Source: Actinomyces ruminicola (lineage in GTDB: Bacteria > Actinomycetota > Actinomycetes > Actinomycetales > Actinomycetaceae). Taken from it: a stretch of DNA of 64,000 bases. How positions within the stretch are numbered: the stretch's first letter is position 1; each line of letters starts with the position of its first letter. The notes below the pieces were generated by a model. The model searched no databases and was not told where the DNA came from. It saw only the letters and a program-made list of their open reading frames with translations. Of the stretch, positions 21,578-29,823 are shown in pieces. Location: contig NZ_FNIM01000010.1 in NCBI RefSeq assembly GCF_900103885.1, positions 1 through 64,000 of the forward strand, in the 5' to 3' direction. The position numbers were made by a program, and so were the translations under genes.

Positions 21578-22150
21578 ATGCCCGCACTCCCCCTTCACAC
21601 CGGCCCCGACGACGCCGTGCCCGGCGTCCCCGCCGCGCCCTTCGCGCTGGTACCCGCCGCCTATGTGCTGCTACTGCGCCCGCGGCAGGACGCCGACCTC
21701 ACCGCCCCCGGTGCTGCGGGCACCGAGGTGCTGCTGCAGCTGCGCCGCAACACCGGCTTCATGGATGGGCACTGGGCCGCCGGGATCGCCGGGCACGTCG
21801 AGCCCGGCGAGTCGGTGACCGCGGCGGCGGTGCGCGAGGGCGCCGAGGAGCTGGGCGTCGTCGTCGACCCCGTTGACCTCGCCCCGCTGACCGCCATGCA
21901 CCGCTCCAATGCGGTCGGCGGGCCGGCGCTGGAGCAGCGCGTGGACTTCTTCTTCACCCTCACCCGCTGGCGCGGCCGCCCCACCATCCAGGAGCCCGAC
22001 AAGAGCGGCGGCCTGGCCTGGTTCGCACTGGGCGCCCTGCCCGAGCCGATCCCGCCGCACGAGCTCGCGGCGCTGCGGCTCCTGACCGGCGCCCTCGACG
22101 GCGGGCGGCCGGTCCCGGCTATCACCACCTTCGGCTTCGCCGGAGACTGA
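21578..22150 (+). CDS. Nudix hydrolase
   Basis: Cytosolic hydrolase of nucleoside-diphosphate-linked compounds, 190 residues. The Nudix box is complete: GHVEPGESVTAAAVREGAEE then LGV, near residues 70-92, matching GX5EX7REUXEEXGU. The N-terminal strand FALVPAAYVLLLRP and the LQLRRNTGFMDGHWA segment fit the family. The real substrate cannot be read from the sequence. It is convergent with the FMN reductase gene across a bidirectional terminator. Confidence 0.9.
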   Translation: MPALPLHTGPDDAVPGVPAAPFALVPAAYVLLLRPRQDADLTAPGAAGTEVLLQLRRNTGFMDGHWAAGIAGHVEPGESVTAAAVREGAEELGVVVDPVDLAPLTAMHRSNAVGGPALEQRVDFFFTLTRWRGRPTIQEPDKSGGLAWFALGALPEPIPPHELAALRLLTGALDGGRPVPAITTFGFAGD

Positions 22151-22181
22151 CGCCCGCGCCGAGACCGGCAGGCCGAAACGA

Positions 22182-22217
22182 GGGGCGGGGCCCGGACCAG
22201 TGTCCGTGCCCCGCCCC
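22182..22217. terminator. Bidirectional terminator hairpin
   Basis: GGGGCGGGGC (22182-22191) pairs perfectly with GCCCCGCCCC (22208-22217). An inner stem CGGAC/GTCCG with a CAGT loop completes a 36-nt hairpin. It lies between the convergent Nudix and FMN reductase genes and can serve both. Confidence 0.75.
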
Positions 22218-22301
22218 GATGCCGGACCCTCCCGGGCCGGCCTCACGCGCTCGCGCCGCCGCCGAGCCGCCTGGCCCGGCGCTCGGGCCGGCTGCGGCCG
22301 T

Positions 22302-22868
22302 TCAGGCCTTGCGCGCGTTGATGGAGGCGACCACCGCGTCCAGCGTGGCCGCGAGCTCACCGTCGCGCAGGTCGGCCGGGGTGAAGGTGCTCATGTCCGC
22401 CGAGGCGTCCACGTACAGCATCAGCTGCACGGCCGGGGAGACGGTGTGCATGCTCCAACCGCCCAGGACGGTGCGCCACTGCTCGACGGCGCGGATGGCG
22501 CCGTCGCCGGAGTACCCGACGAAGCCGACGGTCTTGTTCTGGAACTCGGAGAACAGGTGGTCGGTGGCGTTCTTGAAGGCGCCGGGGATGCCGTGGTCGT
22601 ACTCGGAGGTGACGAACACGAAGCCGTCCTGGGAGTCGATGGCCTCGGACCAGGCCTGCACCCGCGGGTCGTCATACTGCTTGTTCGCCATGGCGGGCGG
22701 CACCGGCGAGGTGAACAGGGGCAGGTCGAAGGACTTGACGTCGATGATGGAGTAGTGGGCGTCGCCGCGGGCGCGCGCGTGCTCGAGCACCCACTCGGCG
22801 ATCTGCTCACCGAGGCGGACCTCCCGCACCGATCCGAGGACGATCCCGATCTTGGGCTTGTTGGTCAT
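22302..22868 (-). CDS. NAD(P)H-dependent FMN reductase
   Basis: Flavodoxin-like oxidoreductase of 188 residues (NADPH_FMN_red family). The N-terminal strand and phosphate loop read IGIVLGSVREVRLGEQIAEW, and the FMN-contact loop is TSEYDHGIPGAFKNATDHL. It reduces flavin, quinone or similar acceptors, with no partner indicated. The ATG at 22868 is preceded by GAAGGGAGC. The open frame upstream of it is not supported. Confidence 0.9.
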   Translation of the reverse strand: MTNKPKIGIVLGSVREVRLGEQIAEWVLEHARARGDAHYSIIDVKSFDLPLFTSPVPPAMANKQYDDPRVQAWSEAIDSQDGFVFVTSEYDHGIPGAFKNATDHLFSEFQNKTVGFVGYSGDGAIRAVEQWRTVLGGWSMHTVSPAVQLMLYVDASADMSTFTPADLRDGELAATLDAVVASINARKA

Positions 22869-23016
22869 GGAGTTGCTCCCTTCAGGCCAGAGCCCGCCCG
22901 GGTCCGGGCGGCATACGGCCCAACTCAACACGGACGCCGAGGCCTAGGCCAGCGAAACCGCACGTTGACATCGTCACACCACCGTTATGCCCACGCCGAC
23001 CGCTCCGCGCCGCTTC

Positions 23017-23964
23017 TCAGAGTCCGAGGAACTCCATGATGTCGGGCAGCTCCCGGCGCGCCTGGGCCAGGCCGGCCTCGTAGGCGCTGACCACACGGTC
23101 ATAGCGCAGCTCGCCGTTCTCGATCGACATGCGGTCAGGCTGGAACAGGTAGACGCGCCCCTGCCGACGCCCCCGCTCCAGCTCCTCGATAGTCCGGTTG
23201 TAGCCGTCGGGCCGGTTGATGATGGCCTCGGCCACCTCGGGCTGCTTGTAGAACATGCGCCGGTAGGCGGCGGGGCGCTTCTCGGCGGGCTTGCGGTAGC
23301 CGGCCGGCCGGGTGGAGACCACGAGCATGCGCTCGTAGCCGTCGGCCGCGGCGGCGTCCGTGGCGAAGCCGCCGGTGGGGCCGAGCGCGCCGTCCAGGTA
23401 GGGAACGCCGTCGATGTGGACGGTGGGCATGAGCAGCGGCATGGACGACGACGCCTGGCAGCGCACCAGCAGGTCCTCCATGACGTCCATGTCCTCCAGG
23501 CCCCAGTAGACCTCCTCACCGGTGTCGCAGCGGAAGGAGCCGATGCGCACGGTCGCCTCAGAGGCCTTGAAGGTCTCCCAGTCGAAGGGGAACAGCTCCC
23601 CGGGCAGGGAGGTGTGCTGGTAGATGTGCTCGGAGTTGAAGTAGCCCTGGCCGCGGGCGAAGCTGCCCCAGCCGCCGGCGTCCGGGTCGGTGGTGAGCCC
23701 GACGAAGGCCTCCCGGGTGCGCCAAAGGTCGCGGGAGACCATGTTGACGGTGTTCGTGGATCCGGCGGAGATGCCGCCCACCCAGGGGAAGAACAGCCCC
23801 TCCTCCAGCAGCACCTGCACCAGCGCCGCGGTGTAGGTGCCACGCATGCCGCCGCCCTCGAAGACGAGGGCGACGTCGTCGATGCGCCGGGTGATCGGGG
23901 CGGGCGCGTGAGCGGGATCCCCGTAGGGCACGGGGCGGGACGGGGCGAGGGTCGAGATGGTCAT
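23017..23964 (-). CDS. Patatin-like phospholipase
   Basis: Ser/Asp-dyad lipid acyl hydrolase of 315 residues. The oxyanion loop is VFEGGGMRGTYTAALVQVL near residue 33, the nucleophile elbow GISAGS has Ser near residue 63, and the dyad Asp is in YLDGALGPTGG (DGA rather than the usual DGG). There is no signal peptide, so it is cytosolic or membrane-peripheral. Bacterial YjjU/RssA-type relatives have poorly known substrates. Transcribed alone from ATG 23964. Confidence 0.9.
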   Translation of the reverse strand: MTISTLAPSRPVPYGDPAHAPAPITRRIDDVALVFEGGGMRGTYTAALVQVLLEEGLFFPWVGGISAGSTNTVNMVSRDLWRTREAFVGLTTDPDAGGWGSFARGQGYFNSEHIYQHTSLPGELFPFDWETFKASEATVRIGSFRCDTGEEVYWGLEDMDVMEDLLVRCQASSSMPLLMPTVHIDGVPYLDGALGPTGGFATDAAAADGYERMLVVSTRPAGYRKPAEKRPAAYRRMFYKQPEVAEAIINRPDGYNRTIEELERGRRQGRVYLFQPDRMSIENGELRYDRVVSAYEAGLAQARRELPDIMEFLGL

Positions 23965-24163
23965 GATGGTCCCAGGCTATCGAGGCGCGGCGGGAGGGCG
24001 CAGTGATCCCGGACGCATCCCACCCGGCCGACGGCGAGCGCGCCCGGGCTCCGGTGGCCGCGGTGACGGGGTGCCCTCCGCCCGTCCCGACGACGGCTCG
24101 CCCATGCCACGCTCTCCCCGCCGCCCCCTGGCCGCCGACGTCGGCCGCGCGTAGCGTTACGCC

Positions 24164-25279
24164 ATGGCATACCCTCAGCTGCTTCAGCCCCTCGCCCTGC
24201 GCTCTCTCGCCGCCCGCAACCGTCTCTGGCTCCCGCCCATGTGCATGTACTCGGTCACCGCCGAGGACGGCGTCGTCACCGACTGGCACGTGGTGCACTA
24301 CGGCTCCCGCGCCCAGGGCGGCTTCGGCACCATCATTGTGGAGGCCAGCGCCGTCACCCCGGAGGGCCGCCTGTCCCCCAACGACCTCGGCCTGTGGGAC
24401 GACGCCCAAGTCGCCGGCCACCGCCGCATCGTCGAGGCCATTCACGCCGGTGGCGCGCTGGCCGGCGTGCAGCTCGGCCACGGCGGCCGCAAGGCGGGCA
24501 CGCCCCCGTGGCGCCCCGCCGTCGAGGGGGCGCGCTCGGGCACCCTGCCCGGCTGGAACCTGGTGGCGCCGAGCGCGGCGGCCTACCCGGAGCACGCCAC
24601 GCCGCGGGCGCTGACGACCACCGAGATCGCCGACACCGTGCAGGCCTTCGCCGATGCCGCCCGCCGCGCGGTGGCGGCAGGCTACGACGTGATCGAGTTG
24701 CACGGCGCCCACGGCTACCTGATCCACCAGTTCCTCTCGCCGCTGTCCAACACGCGCACCGACGCCTACGGCGGCTCGGCCGAGGGAAGGCGCCGCTTCG
24801 CCCTGGAGACGGCCCAGGCGGTGCGCGAGGCCATTGGCGAGGAGAAGGTCCTCGACATCCGCCTGTCGGCCACCGACTGGGCCGAGGGCGGGCTCACGGG
24901 AGACGACACCGCCGAGCTCGCCCGGCAGCTGGTGGCGGTCGGCGTGGACGTGCTGCACGTGTCCACCGGCGGGAACGTGCCCGCGAAGGTGCCGGTGGGA
25001 CCCGGCTACCAGGTCCCCTTCGCCGGCCAGGTCAAGCACGCCGTCGCCGGCATGACGACGCCGGGCGGCGGGCAGCCGCAGGTGGTCGCGGTGGGCCTCA
25101 TCGACTCCGGCCTGCAGGCCGAGCAGATCCTGGTGGCCGGCCTGGCCGACGCCGTCGCCACGGGCCGCGGCGCGCTGCGCGACCCGTACCTGCCGGTGCG
25201 CTGGGCTCACGAGCTGGGCGTTAACGACTGGCAGGCCGCGCACCTGCCGGTCCAGTACTGGCGCGGCGCCTGGCGCTGA
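24164..25279 (+). CDS. NADH:flavin oxidoreductase, old-yellow-enzyme family (YqjM-like)
   Basis: FMN-containing ene-reductase of 371 residues with a TIM-barrel fold. Visible motifs are NRLWLPPMCMYS near the N-terminus (the Cys that tunes FMN potential in YqjM-type enzymes) and QLGHGGRKAG. The active site HGAHGYLIHQFLSPLSNTRT carries the His-x2-His/Tyr pattern. The C-terminus has VAVGLIDSG and ALRDPYLPVRWA. It reduces activated C=C bonds with NAD(P)H. A hairpin 19 nt past the stop ends the transcript, and IS DNA begins right after. Confidence 0.93.
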   Translation: MAYPQLLQPLALRSLAARNRLWLPPMCMYSVTAEDGVVTDWHVVHYGSRAQGGFGTIIVEASAVTPEGRLSPNDLGLWDDAQVAGHRRIVEAIHAGGALAGVQLGHGGRKAGTPPWRPAVEGARSGTLPGWNLVAPSAAAYPEHATPRALTTTEIADTVQAFADAARRAVAAGYDVIELHGAHGYLIHQFLSPLSNTRTDAYGGSAEGRRRFALETAQAVREAIGEEKVLDIRLSATDWAEGGLTGDDTAELARQLVAVGVDVLHVSTGGNVPAKVPVGPGYQVPFAGQVKHAVAGMTTPGGGQPQVVAVGLIDSGLQAEQILVAGLADAVATGRGALRDPYLPVRWAHELGVNDWQAAHLPVQYWRGAWR

Positions 25280-25297
25280 GACGTTGTCAAGAAGCAA

Positions 25298-25335
25298 AAG
25301 CAGTGGGGCCAACGGTGCCGTCGGTCCCACTGCTT
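25298..25335 (+). terminator. Terminator of the old-yellow-enzyme gene
   Basis: AAGCAGTGGG (25298-25307) pairs exactly with CCCACTGCTT (25326-25335). The loop is 18 nt with some inner pairing. It lies 19 nt past the stop codon and 17 nt before the IS end, so the IS inserted just beyond the host gene. Confidence 0.7.
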
Positions 25336-25352
25336 CAGTCACGTCGAACTTT

Positions 25353-26273
25353 GGGTGTTATTCATGGGGGTGTGGGGTTGGGTGAGGGTCGTGTCGTTGT
25401 TGGGGCATCGGTCGCCGGGCGGGAGGATCGGGGTGTTACTACTCGATTCTCCTGTGGAGGCGACCGATGCGGTATGGGTCTACAACCGGGCTGGCCGGGG
25501 CTGATGTTGATGAGCTGGCCGAGCGGGTTCAGCAGATCCTGGACGGTCGGGGCACGAGCCTGGGCCGGCACCTGCTTGGTGTGCGCAGGCAGGTAGAGCT
25601 GGTGCTGATGCTGCTGTGCCAGAACATCTCCCAGACGCTGGCCGTCGATCTGGTTGGCGTGTCCCAGCCCACCGTGTCCCGCATCTTCAGGCGCATCAAG
25701 CCGCTACTGACACAGGCGCTGGCGATGACCGGTATCAGCCTGGAGGCGGCCATCACACAGGGCCATCTGCTGCTGATCGACGGAACCTACACCCCCACCG
25801 GCAACCGGCCGGGAGCGGGCAAGGACACCGCCAAGGCCAACTTCTCCACCAAGCACCACTGCCAGTGCCTGTCCGTCCAGGTCGCCGCCACCACCGGCGG
25901 CCAGCTGGTGGCAGTGTCCGGCCCGATGCCCGGCTCCCGTCATGAGAGCGCCGCCCTGGAACTGTGCGGCTGGGCCGACGCGCTGGACACCCAGGACGCA
26001 GACTGGATCGCCGACACCGTCCACACCGCCGACGGAGCACCGACCCCCATCAAGAAGACCCCCGGGCAGCCCCGCCCGCAGTGGGTCAAGCAGTGGGCCG
26101 CCAAGTCTCCTACATCCGCTCCGTCGTAGAACACGCCATCGCCGCCCTGAAGAACTGGACGATCCTGTCAACCGGCTACCGCCACCGCCTGAACGAACTA
26201 CCCGACACCATCACCCTGGCCACCAAACTCGAACTCTACCGAACCGGATGGTAAAATCACATGTAGAACACCC
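25353..26273 (+). mobile_element. IS5-like insertion sequence, nearly complete copy
   Basis: About 920 bp. The left end starts GGGTGTTATTCATGGG. The right end ...ATGTAGAACACCC is its imperfect reverse complement (ATGAATAACACCC expected). The left boundary is fixed by the second copy at 27882-28076, which is identical over 195 bp in inverted orientation and diverges exactly at this point. Flanks TTT and TTA give no clean target duplication, so rearrangement after insertion is likely. It carries one transposase gene with a frameshift. Confidence 0.8.
25467..26254 (+). pseudogene. IS5-like transposase (DDE_Tnp_4 type), frameshifted
   Basis: Reads from ATG 25467 (MRYGSTTGLAGADVDELAER) through the HTH (QTLAVDLVGVSQPTVSRIF) and the first DDE block (LLLIDGTYTPTG), to TPIKKTPGQPRPQWVKQWAA. 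It then continues in another frame as VSYIRSVVEHAIAALKNW to KLELYRTGW. The switch is at GCCAAGTCTCC near 26100-26108. One base change in length would restore a protein of about 262 residues. Programmed frameshifting occurs in some IS5 relatives, but no obvious A-rich slippery site is present here, so a mutation is more likely. Confidence 0.75.
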
Positions 26274-26320
26274 TTATATGACCCCCACTATAAGTGCAAT
26301 GAGAATTGTAGGAGGTTAGC

Positions 26321-27013
26321 ATGAAAACGATAGGACTGATTGGCGGAATGAGTTGGGAGAGCACTGTTACATATTACCAAGTAATTAACGAAACGATCAG
26401 GAGGGAACTTGGCGGGCTTCATTCTGCGAAAACTCTGTTGTATAGCGTAGACTTTGATCAAATTGAAAAATACCAGGCAAGTGGCGAGTGGGATAAGAGT
26501 GCCGAAACACTATCTGATGCGGCGGTACGGCTGGAAAAGGCGGGAGCCGATTTTATCGTTATTTGCACGAATACCATGCACAAGGTTGCCCCGCAAATGA
26601 GCGAGCACATTTCCATCCCAATAATTCATATTGCGGAAGCAACGGCGGATAGGTTAAAAGAGCAAGGAATCACGACCGTTGGGCTATTGGGAACAAAATA
26701 TACAATGACACAGGAGTTCTATAAGGCAAAGCTAACAGAAACGGGAATTCGTGTGCTAATTCCGAATGAAGAGGATGTGGAAACTATCAACTCCGTGATT
26801 TACGACGAGCTTTGTTTAGGAAATATCCGTCAGGAGTCGAAATCCAAGTATCTTGCTATCATCGATAAGTTGGCAGATAAAGGTGCGCAGGGCGTGATTC
26901 TCGGTTGCACGGAAATAGGACTGCTCGTCCAGCAAGAGGATACCGACTTACCTGTTTTCGATACCACATTGATTCATGCCGAAAAAGCAGCACTTTCTTC
27001 CATCGACGATTAA
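26321..27013 (+). CDS. Aspartate/glutamate racemase family protein, foreign AT-rich gene
   Basis: A 230-residue member of the Asp/Glu racemase superfamily, which interconverts L- and D-amino acids without a cofactor. The N-terminal motif is MKTIGLIGGMSWESTVTYY. The two catalytic cysteines appear in VICTNTMHKV (near residue 84) and LGCTEIGLL (near residue 196). AGGAGG lies 5 nt before the ATG. Base use is unlike everything around it: roughly 43% G+C with AAA, ATT and TTA codons, against about 70% in flanking genes. This points to transfer from a low-GC Firmicute. IS DNA flanks it on both sides. D-aspartate or D-glutamate production is possible. Confidence 0.88.
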   Translation: MKTIGLIGGMSWESTVTYYQVINETIRRELGGLHSAKTLLYSVDFDQIEKYQASGEWDKSAETLSDAAVRLEKAGADFIVICTNTMHKVAPQMSEHISIPIIHIAEATADRLKEQGITTVGLLGTKYTMTQEFYKAKLTETGIRVLIPNEEDVETINSVIYDELCLGNIRQESKSKYLAIIDKLADKGAQGVILGCTEIGLLVQQEDTDLPVFDTTLIHAEKAALSSIDD

Positions 27014-27035
27014 ATCAAAGTCCAATTTAAGGCAA

Positions 27036-27050
27036 AAAGGGGCTCCCTTT
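27036..27050 (+). terminator. Possible terminator of the racemase gene
   Basis: AAAGGG-GCT-CCCTTT, a 6-bp stem 23 nt past the racemase stop. It is the last AT-rich stretch of the foreign segment; ordinary high-GC sequence resumes by about 27055. Confidence 0.4.
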
Positions 27051-27187
27051 CGTTGCCAATGGTGGGTGGTGTTTAGCAGCGCCATGGGCGTGGGTGGCTG
27101 TCGGGTTGCAGTGTGCCCGGCAGGGCGCGTGGGCCCTGTGCGCCTTTGGGGTGGTTGGTGTTGCGCGATGGGTCCTGTACGAGGTTC

Positions 27188-27881
27188 TTATAGGGGGTTA
27201 GGGGGCGTTGACGACGCGTTGGAGCAGGCGTGTAGCAGCAGGCCGCGGTACCGGGCGTGGCGGCGCTTGAACCGGAACGTGAACTCGTCGAGGTAGGAGG
27301 GCAAGTGCCCCGCGGACCATGACCCGTGGTACGCCCCCGCCAGGAAGTGATCGACCGATGCACAGCGGGCAGTGCTTGATGGGCCGGGCCGTTGGAGGCG
27401 GTGACTTTGATCGGCGAGCTTGTCAAGTTTTCTGTGTAAGCGGGTCGTTGTTACAGGTAGGGTCGGATTCGTTCGGGGTAGGCGTCGGTGACCACCGTGG
27501 CCCCAGCCCGGACGGTGGTGGTCACGAATTGGCGCAGCGATGTCTTGGAGGCGTCCGATATAACCATCAGTCGGCACCGCCCCCAGCCCCTCTCGCCGAC
27601 CTCTATTGCCCCGGCAACCAGGGTCCTGCCCGCGGCCCCACGTCCCGCCGTCCCTGCCCGAGGGCCACCCAACCCAGATAGGTCTCATCGACCTCGACCC
27701 GTCTAGCCAGCGGTTGTGAGTCGGACCAGCCCATCACCGACCGCAACCGCGACAGCATCGCCCACACTGTCTGGTAGGAGCCCACCGGCAGCACCTGATA
27801 CAGGTGGGCGGCGCTGGCCCCGTTCTTAGACGCGACCATCTGCCAGGCGACTTCAAACCACACCGTCAGGGGAATCCTCGT
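27188..27881 (-). pseudogene. IS1595-family (ISXO2-like) transposase remnant
   Basis: Minus-strand fragments in several frames together resemble an ISXO2-like transposase without its zinc-ribbon N-terminus. The first is PLTVWFEVAWQMVASKNG through RRVEVDETYLGW (about 27875-27670). The second is TLVAGAIEVGERGWGRCRLM through VVTDAYPERIRPYL (27630-27451). The third is ASVDHFLAGAYHGSW through YLDEFTFRFKRRHARYRG (about 27370-27240). At least two frameshifts separate them. The upstream end is cut exactly where the 195-bp IS fragment begins, creating a chimeric 119-residue frame from 27962 to 27603. Confidence 0.7.
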
Positions 27882-28076
27882 ACCGTCCAGGATCTGCTGA
27901 ACCCGCTCGGCCAGCTCATCAACATCAGCCCCGGCCAGCCCGGTTGTAGACCCATACCGCATCGGTCGCCTCCACAGGAGAATCGAGTAGTAACACCCCG
28001 ATCCTCCCGCCCGGCGACCGATGCCCCAACAACGACACGACCCTCACCCAACCCCACACCCCCATGAATAACACCC
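27882..28076 (-). mobile_element. 195-bp terminal fragment of the IS5-like element, inverted copy
   Basis: Identical by eye to 25353-25547 in reverse orientation. It includes the terminal GGGTGTTATTCATGGG, the transposase start and its first 26 codons, and then stops abruptly at the IS1595 remnant. With the longer copy at 25353 it brackets the racemase gene as an inverted pair, like a decayed composite transposon. Confidence 0.85.
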
Positions 28077-28169
28077 TTTGGTACTGCAATTCGAGCACTG
28101 CAACCAGTTGGTCGAAACTGGCTGAAGCGTATATGTCTCGCACACCGGACACTTATGCCCTTTAGCCAT
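28077..28169 (-). pseudogene. Small zinc-ribbon protein truncated by IS insertion
   Basis: Starts at ATG 28169 with GGGAGT 6 nt upstream (MAKGHKCPVCETYTLQPVS) and has a second Cys pair (WLQCSNCSTK). The four cysteines (residues 7, 10, 25, 28) form a compact zinc ribbon. The host frame runs 31 codons to the exact IS boundary, then continues 10 codons into the IS end before a stop. It was not in the list of longer open frames. The native C-terminus is lost or lies elsewhere. Function unknown. Confidence 0.6.
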
Positions 28170-28249
28170 CTGATGACTCCCTTGCAATCGGCGCATCTCA
28201 AGTTCCGCTACCTTAGGCATCCTAAAACCCAGTGGTTCTCAATTGACTA

Positions 28250-29614
28250 TCAGGCGCCCAGCCAGTAGGCGTGCAGGGCCCGGGCCAGACCGCCGCCGTC
28301 GGCGAGCGCGCACATCTCCCGCTGAGAGTGCATGGACAGCAGCGGCTGGCCGACGTCGACCGTGGGGATGCCCAGGCGAGTGGCGGTGAGCGGGCCGATG
28401 GTGGTGCCGCAGGGCACGGCGTTGTTGGACACGAAGTCCTGACTGGGCACCGCCGCCGCGCGGCAGGCACGCGCCCACGCGGCCACGGCGGCGGCGTCGG
28501 TGGCGTAGCGCTGCTGGGCGTTGATCTTCAGCAGCGGGCCGCCGCCGAGGACGGGGCGCACTGCGGGGTCGTGCAGCTGCGGGTAGTTCGGGTGGGCGGC
28601 GTGGCCGGCGTCGGCGGATACGCACAGGGAGCGGGCCAGCAGCGCCGCGTAGGCGTCACCGGCCGCACCCATGGCGCCGGCCAGGCGCCCCAGGACGGCC
28701 TGCAAGAACGGGCCGGCGGCGCCGGTGCGACTCCCGCTGCCGACCTCCTCGTGGTCGTTGGCCACGAAGACCACCGGGGCGGCGACGGCGTCCCCGCACG
28801 CCAGCGTCTCCAGGGCGACCAGTGCGGCGTGCACGGAGGAGAGGTTGTCCAGCCGGGAGGAGGCGAGGAACTCCCCATGGCGGCCGAAGCGGGCCGGGGG
28901 CTCGGTGGGGTAGGTGAGGATGTCGCAGAAGGCCAGGTCGGCGGGGTCGATGCCGGCCAGCTCGCACAGGTATTGCTCGGGTGCGTCGGGGCCGGGCCGG
29001 GTGGCTGCGGCGCCGTCGGCCGTGCCGCCGGTGGCCGCTCCTGGTGCGTCGCCGCCCGTGATGGCCCACAGCGGCAGCAGATGGGCCTGCTTGTCCAGGT
29101 GCAGGGAGTCGTTGACGCTGCGGTCCAGGTGTGGGGCGACCTGGGCCACGCGCGCGATCGGGCCGGTGCGCACCAGGTGGGTGGCGCCGTCGTAGGTGGT
29201 CAGGCACCCGGCCAGGCCGAGCTCCCGGTCCAGGAAGGAGTTCAGCAGCGGACCCCCGTAGACCTCCACGTTCAGCACCTGCACGCCGTCGCGCACCATG
29301 GCGGCGCGGGGCTTGAGCCGCAGCGCCGGGGAGTCCGTGTGCGCGCCGACGATCCGCAGCCCGCCGCGCGGCTCCAGCCGCTCGGGCAGCAGCCAGGCGA
29401 TGACGGCGCCGCCCCGCCGGGTGTAACCGCGCCGGGGCAGGTCGGCGCCCCAGGGCTCGCGCTCGTCCACGGCGGTCAGGCCGACGGCATCCAGTCGCCG
29501 CGCGACCTCCGCCGCTGCGTGGTAGCTGGTGGGCGAGGCGGTGACGAAGGCGATGATCGAGTCGGCGTAGGCGTCGTCGTCGCGCAGGGCGAGCGCGGTT
29601 TCGGGGTCTGGCAT
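28250..29614 (-). CDS. M18 family aminopeptidase
   Basis: Cytosolic zinc aminopeptidase of 454 residues (aspartyl aminopeptidase/ApeB family). The metal and catalytic motifs are all present: GAHTDSPALRLKP, NDHEEVGSGSRTGA (Glu-Glu pair), SADAGHAAHPNYP and the terminal SMHSQREMCALAD His. The start is ATG 29614 (MPDPETALALRDDD), which fits the usual family N-terminus better than the longer open frame. It releases N-terminal amino acids, often acidic or hydrophobic. Confidence 0.92.
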   Translation of the reverse strand: MPDPETALALRDDDAYADSIIAFVTASPTSYHAAAEVARRLDAVGLTAVDEREPWGADLPRRGYTRRGGAVIAWLLPERLEPRGGLRIVGAHTDSPALRLKPRAAMVRDGVQVLNVEVYGGPLLNSFLDRELGLAGCLTTYDGATHLVRTGPIARVAQVAPHLDRSVNDSLHLDKQAHLLPLWAITGGDAPGAATGGTADGAAATRPGPDAPEQYLCELAGIDPADLAFCDILTYPTEPPARFGRHGEFLASSRLDNLSSVHAALVALETLACGDAVAAPVVFVANDHEEVGSGSRTGAAGPFLQAVLGRLAGAMGAAGDAYAALLARSLCVSADAGHAAHPNYPQLHDPAVRPVLGGGPLLKINAQQRYATDAAAVAAWARACRAAAVPSQDFVSNNAVPCGTTIGPLTATRLGIPTVDVGQPLLSMHSQREMCALADGGGLARALHAYWLGA

Positions 29615-29745
29615 GAGCCAAGTATGGGGCAGTCCAGCGATGCCGCCGCCGCAAACTGTCCCGAATTCGGACATCCTGTCCGTATGCCGCGCCGCCGCCT
29701 GGGCCTTCCGACCTATGGACACGAGCGGCCGCCCTCACCTACGCT

Positions 29746-29771
29746 TGCAAACGTTCCCGGGAACGTTTGCA
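29746..29771. promoter_or_regulatory. 26-bp perfect palindromic operator, LacI type
   Basis: TGCAAACGTTCCC followed by its exact reverse complement, centred on CCCGGG. It starts 78 nt before the aldolase gene. TGCAAACGTT...AACGTTTGCA with a central CG-containing core is the classic shape of a LacI/GalR-family site. The likely partner is the LacI-type regulator at 32422. Confidence 0.8.
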
Positions 29772-29823
29772 CCTGTGTTTCCGGGCGCCCGATCCGCTCT
29801 TGATCCCAAGGAAGTGAACCAAC

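Noticed and set aside
24241-25224. 327-codon frame inside the old-yellow-enzyme gene
   Set aside because: Arg-rich out-of-frame shadow of the true gene.
25340-26290. Target-site duplication for the IS copy
   Set aside because: Flanks TTT and TTA do not match, so no clean duplication can be claimed.
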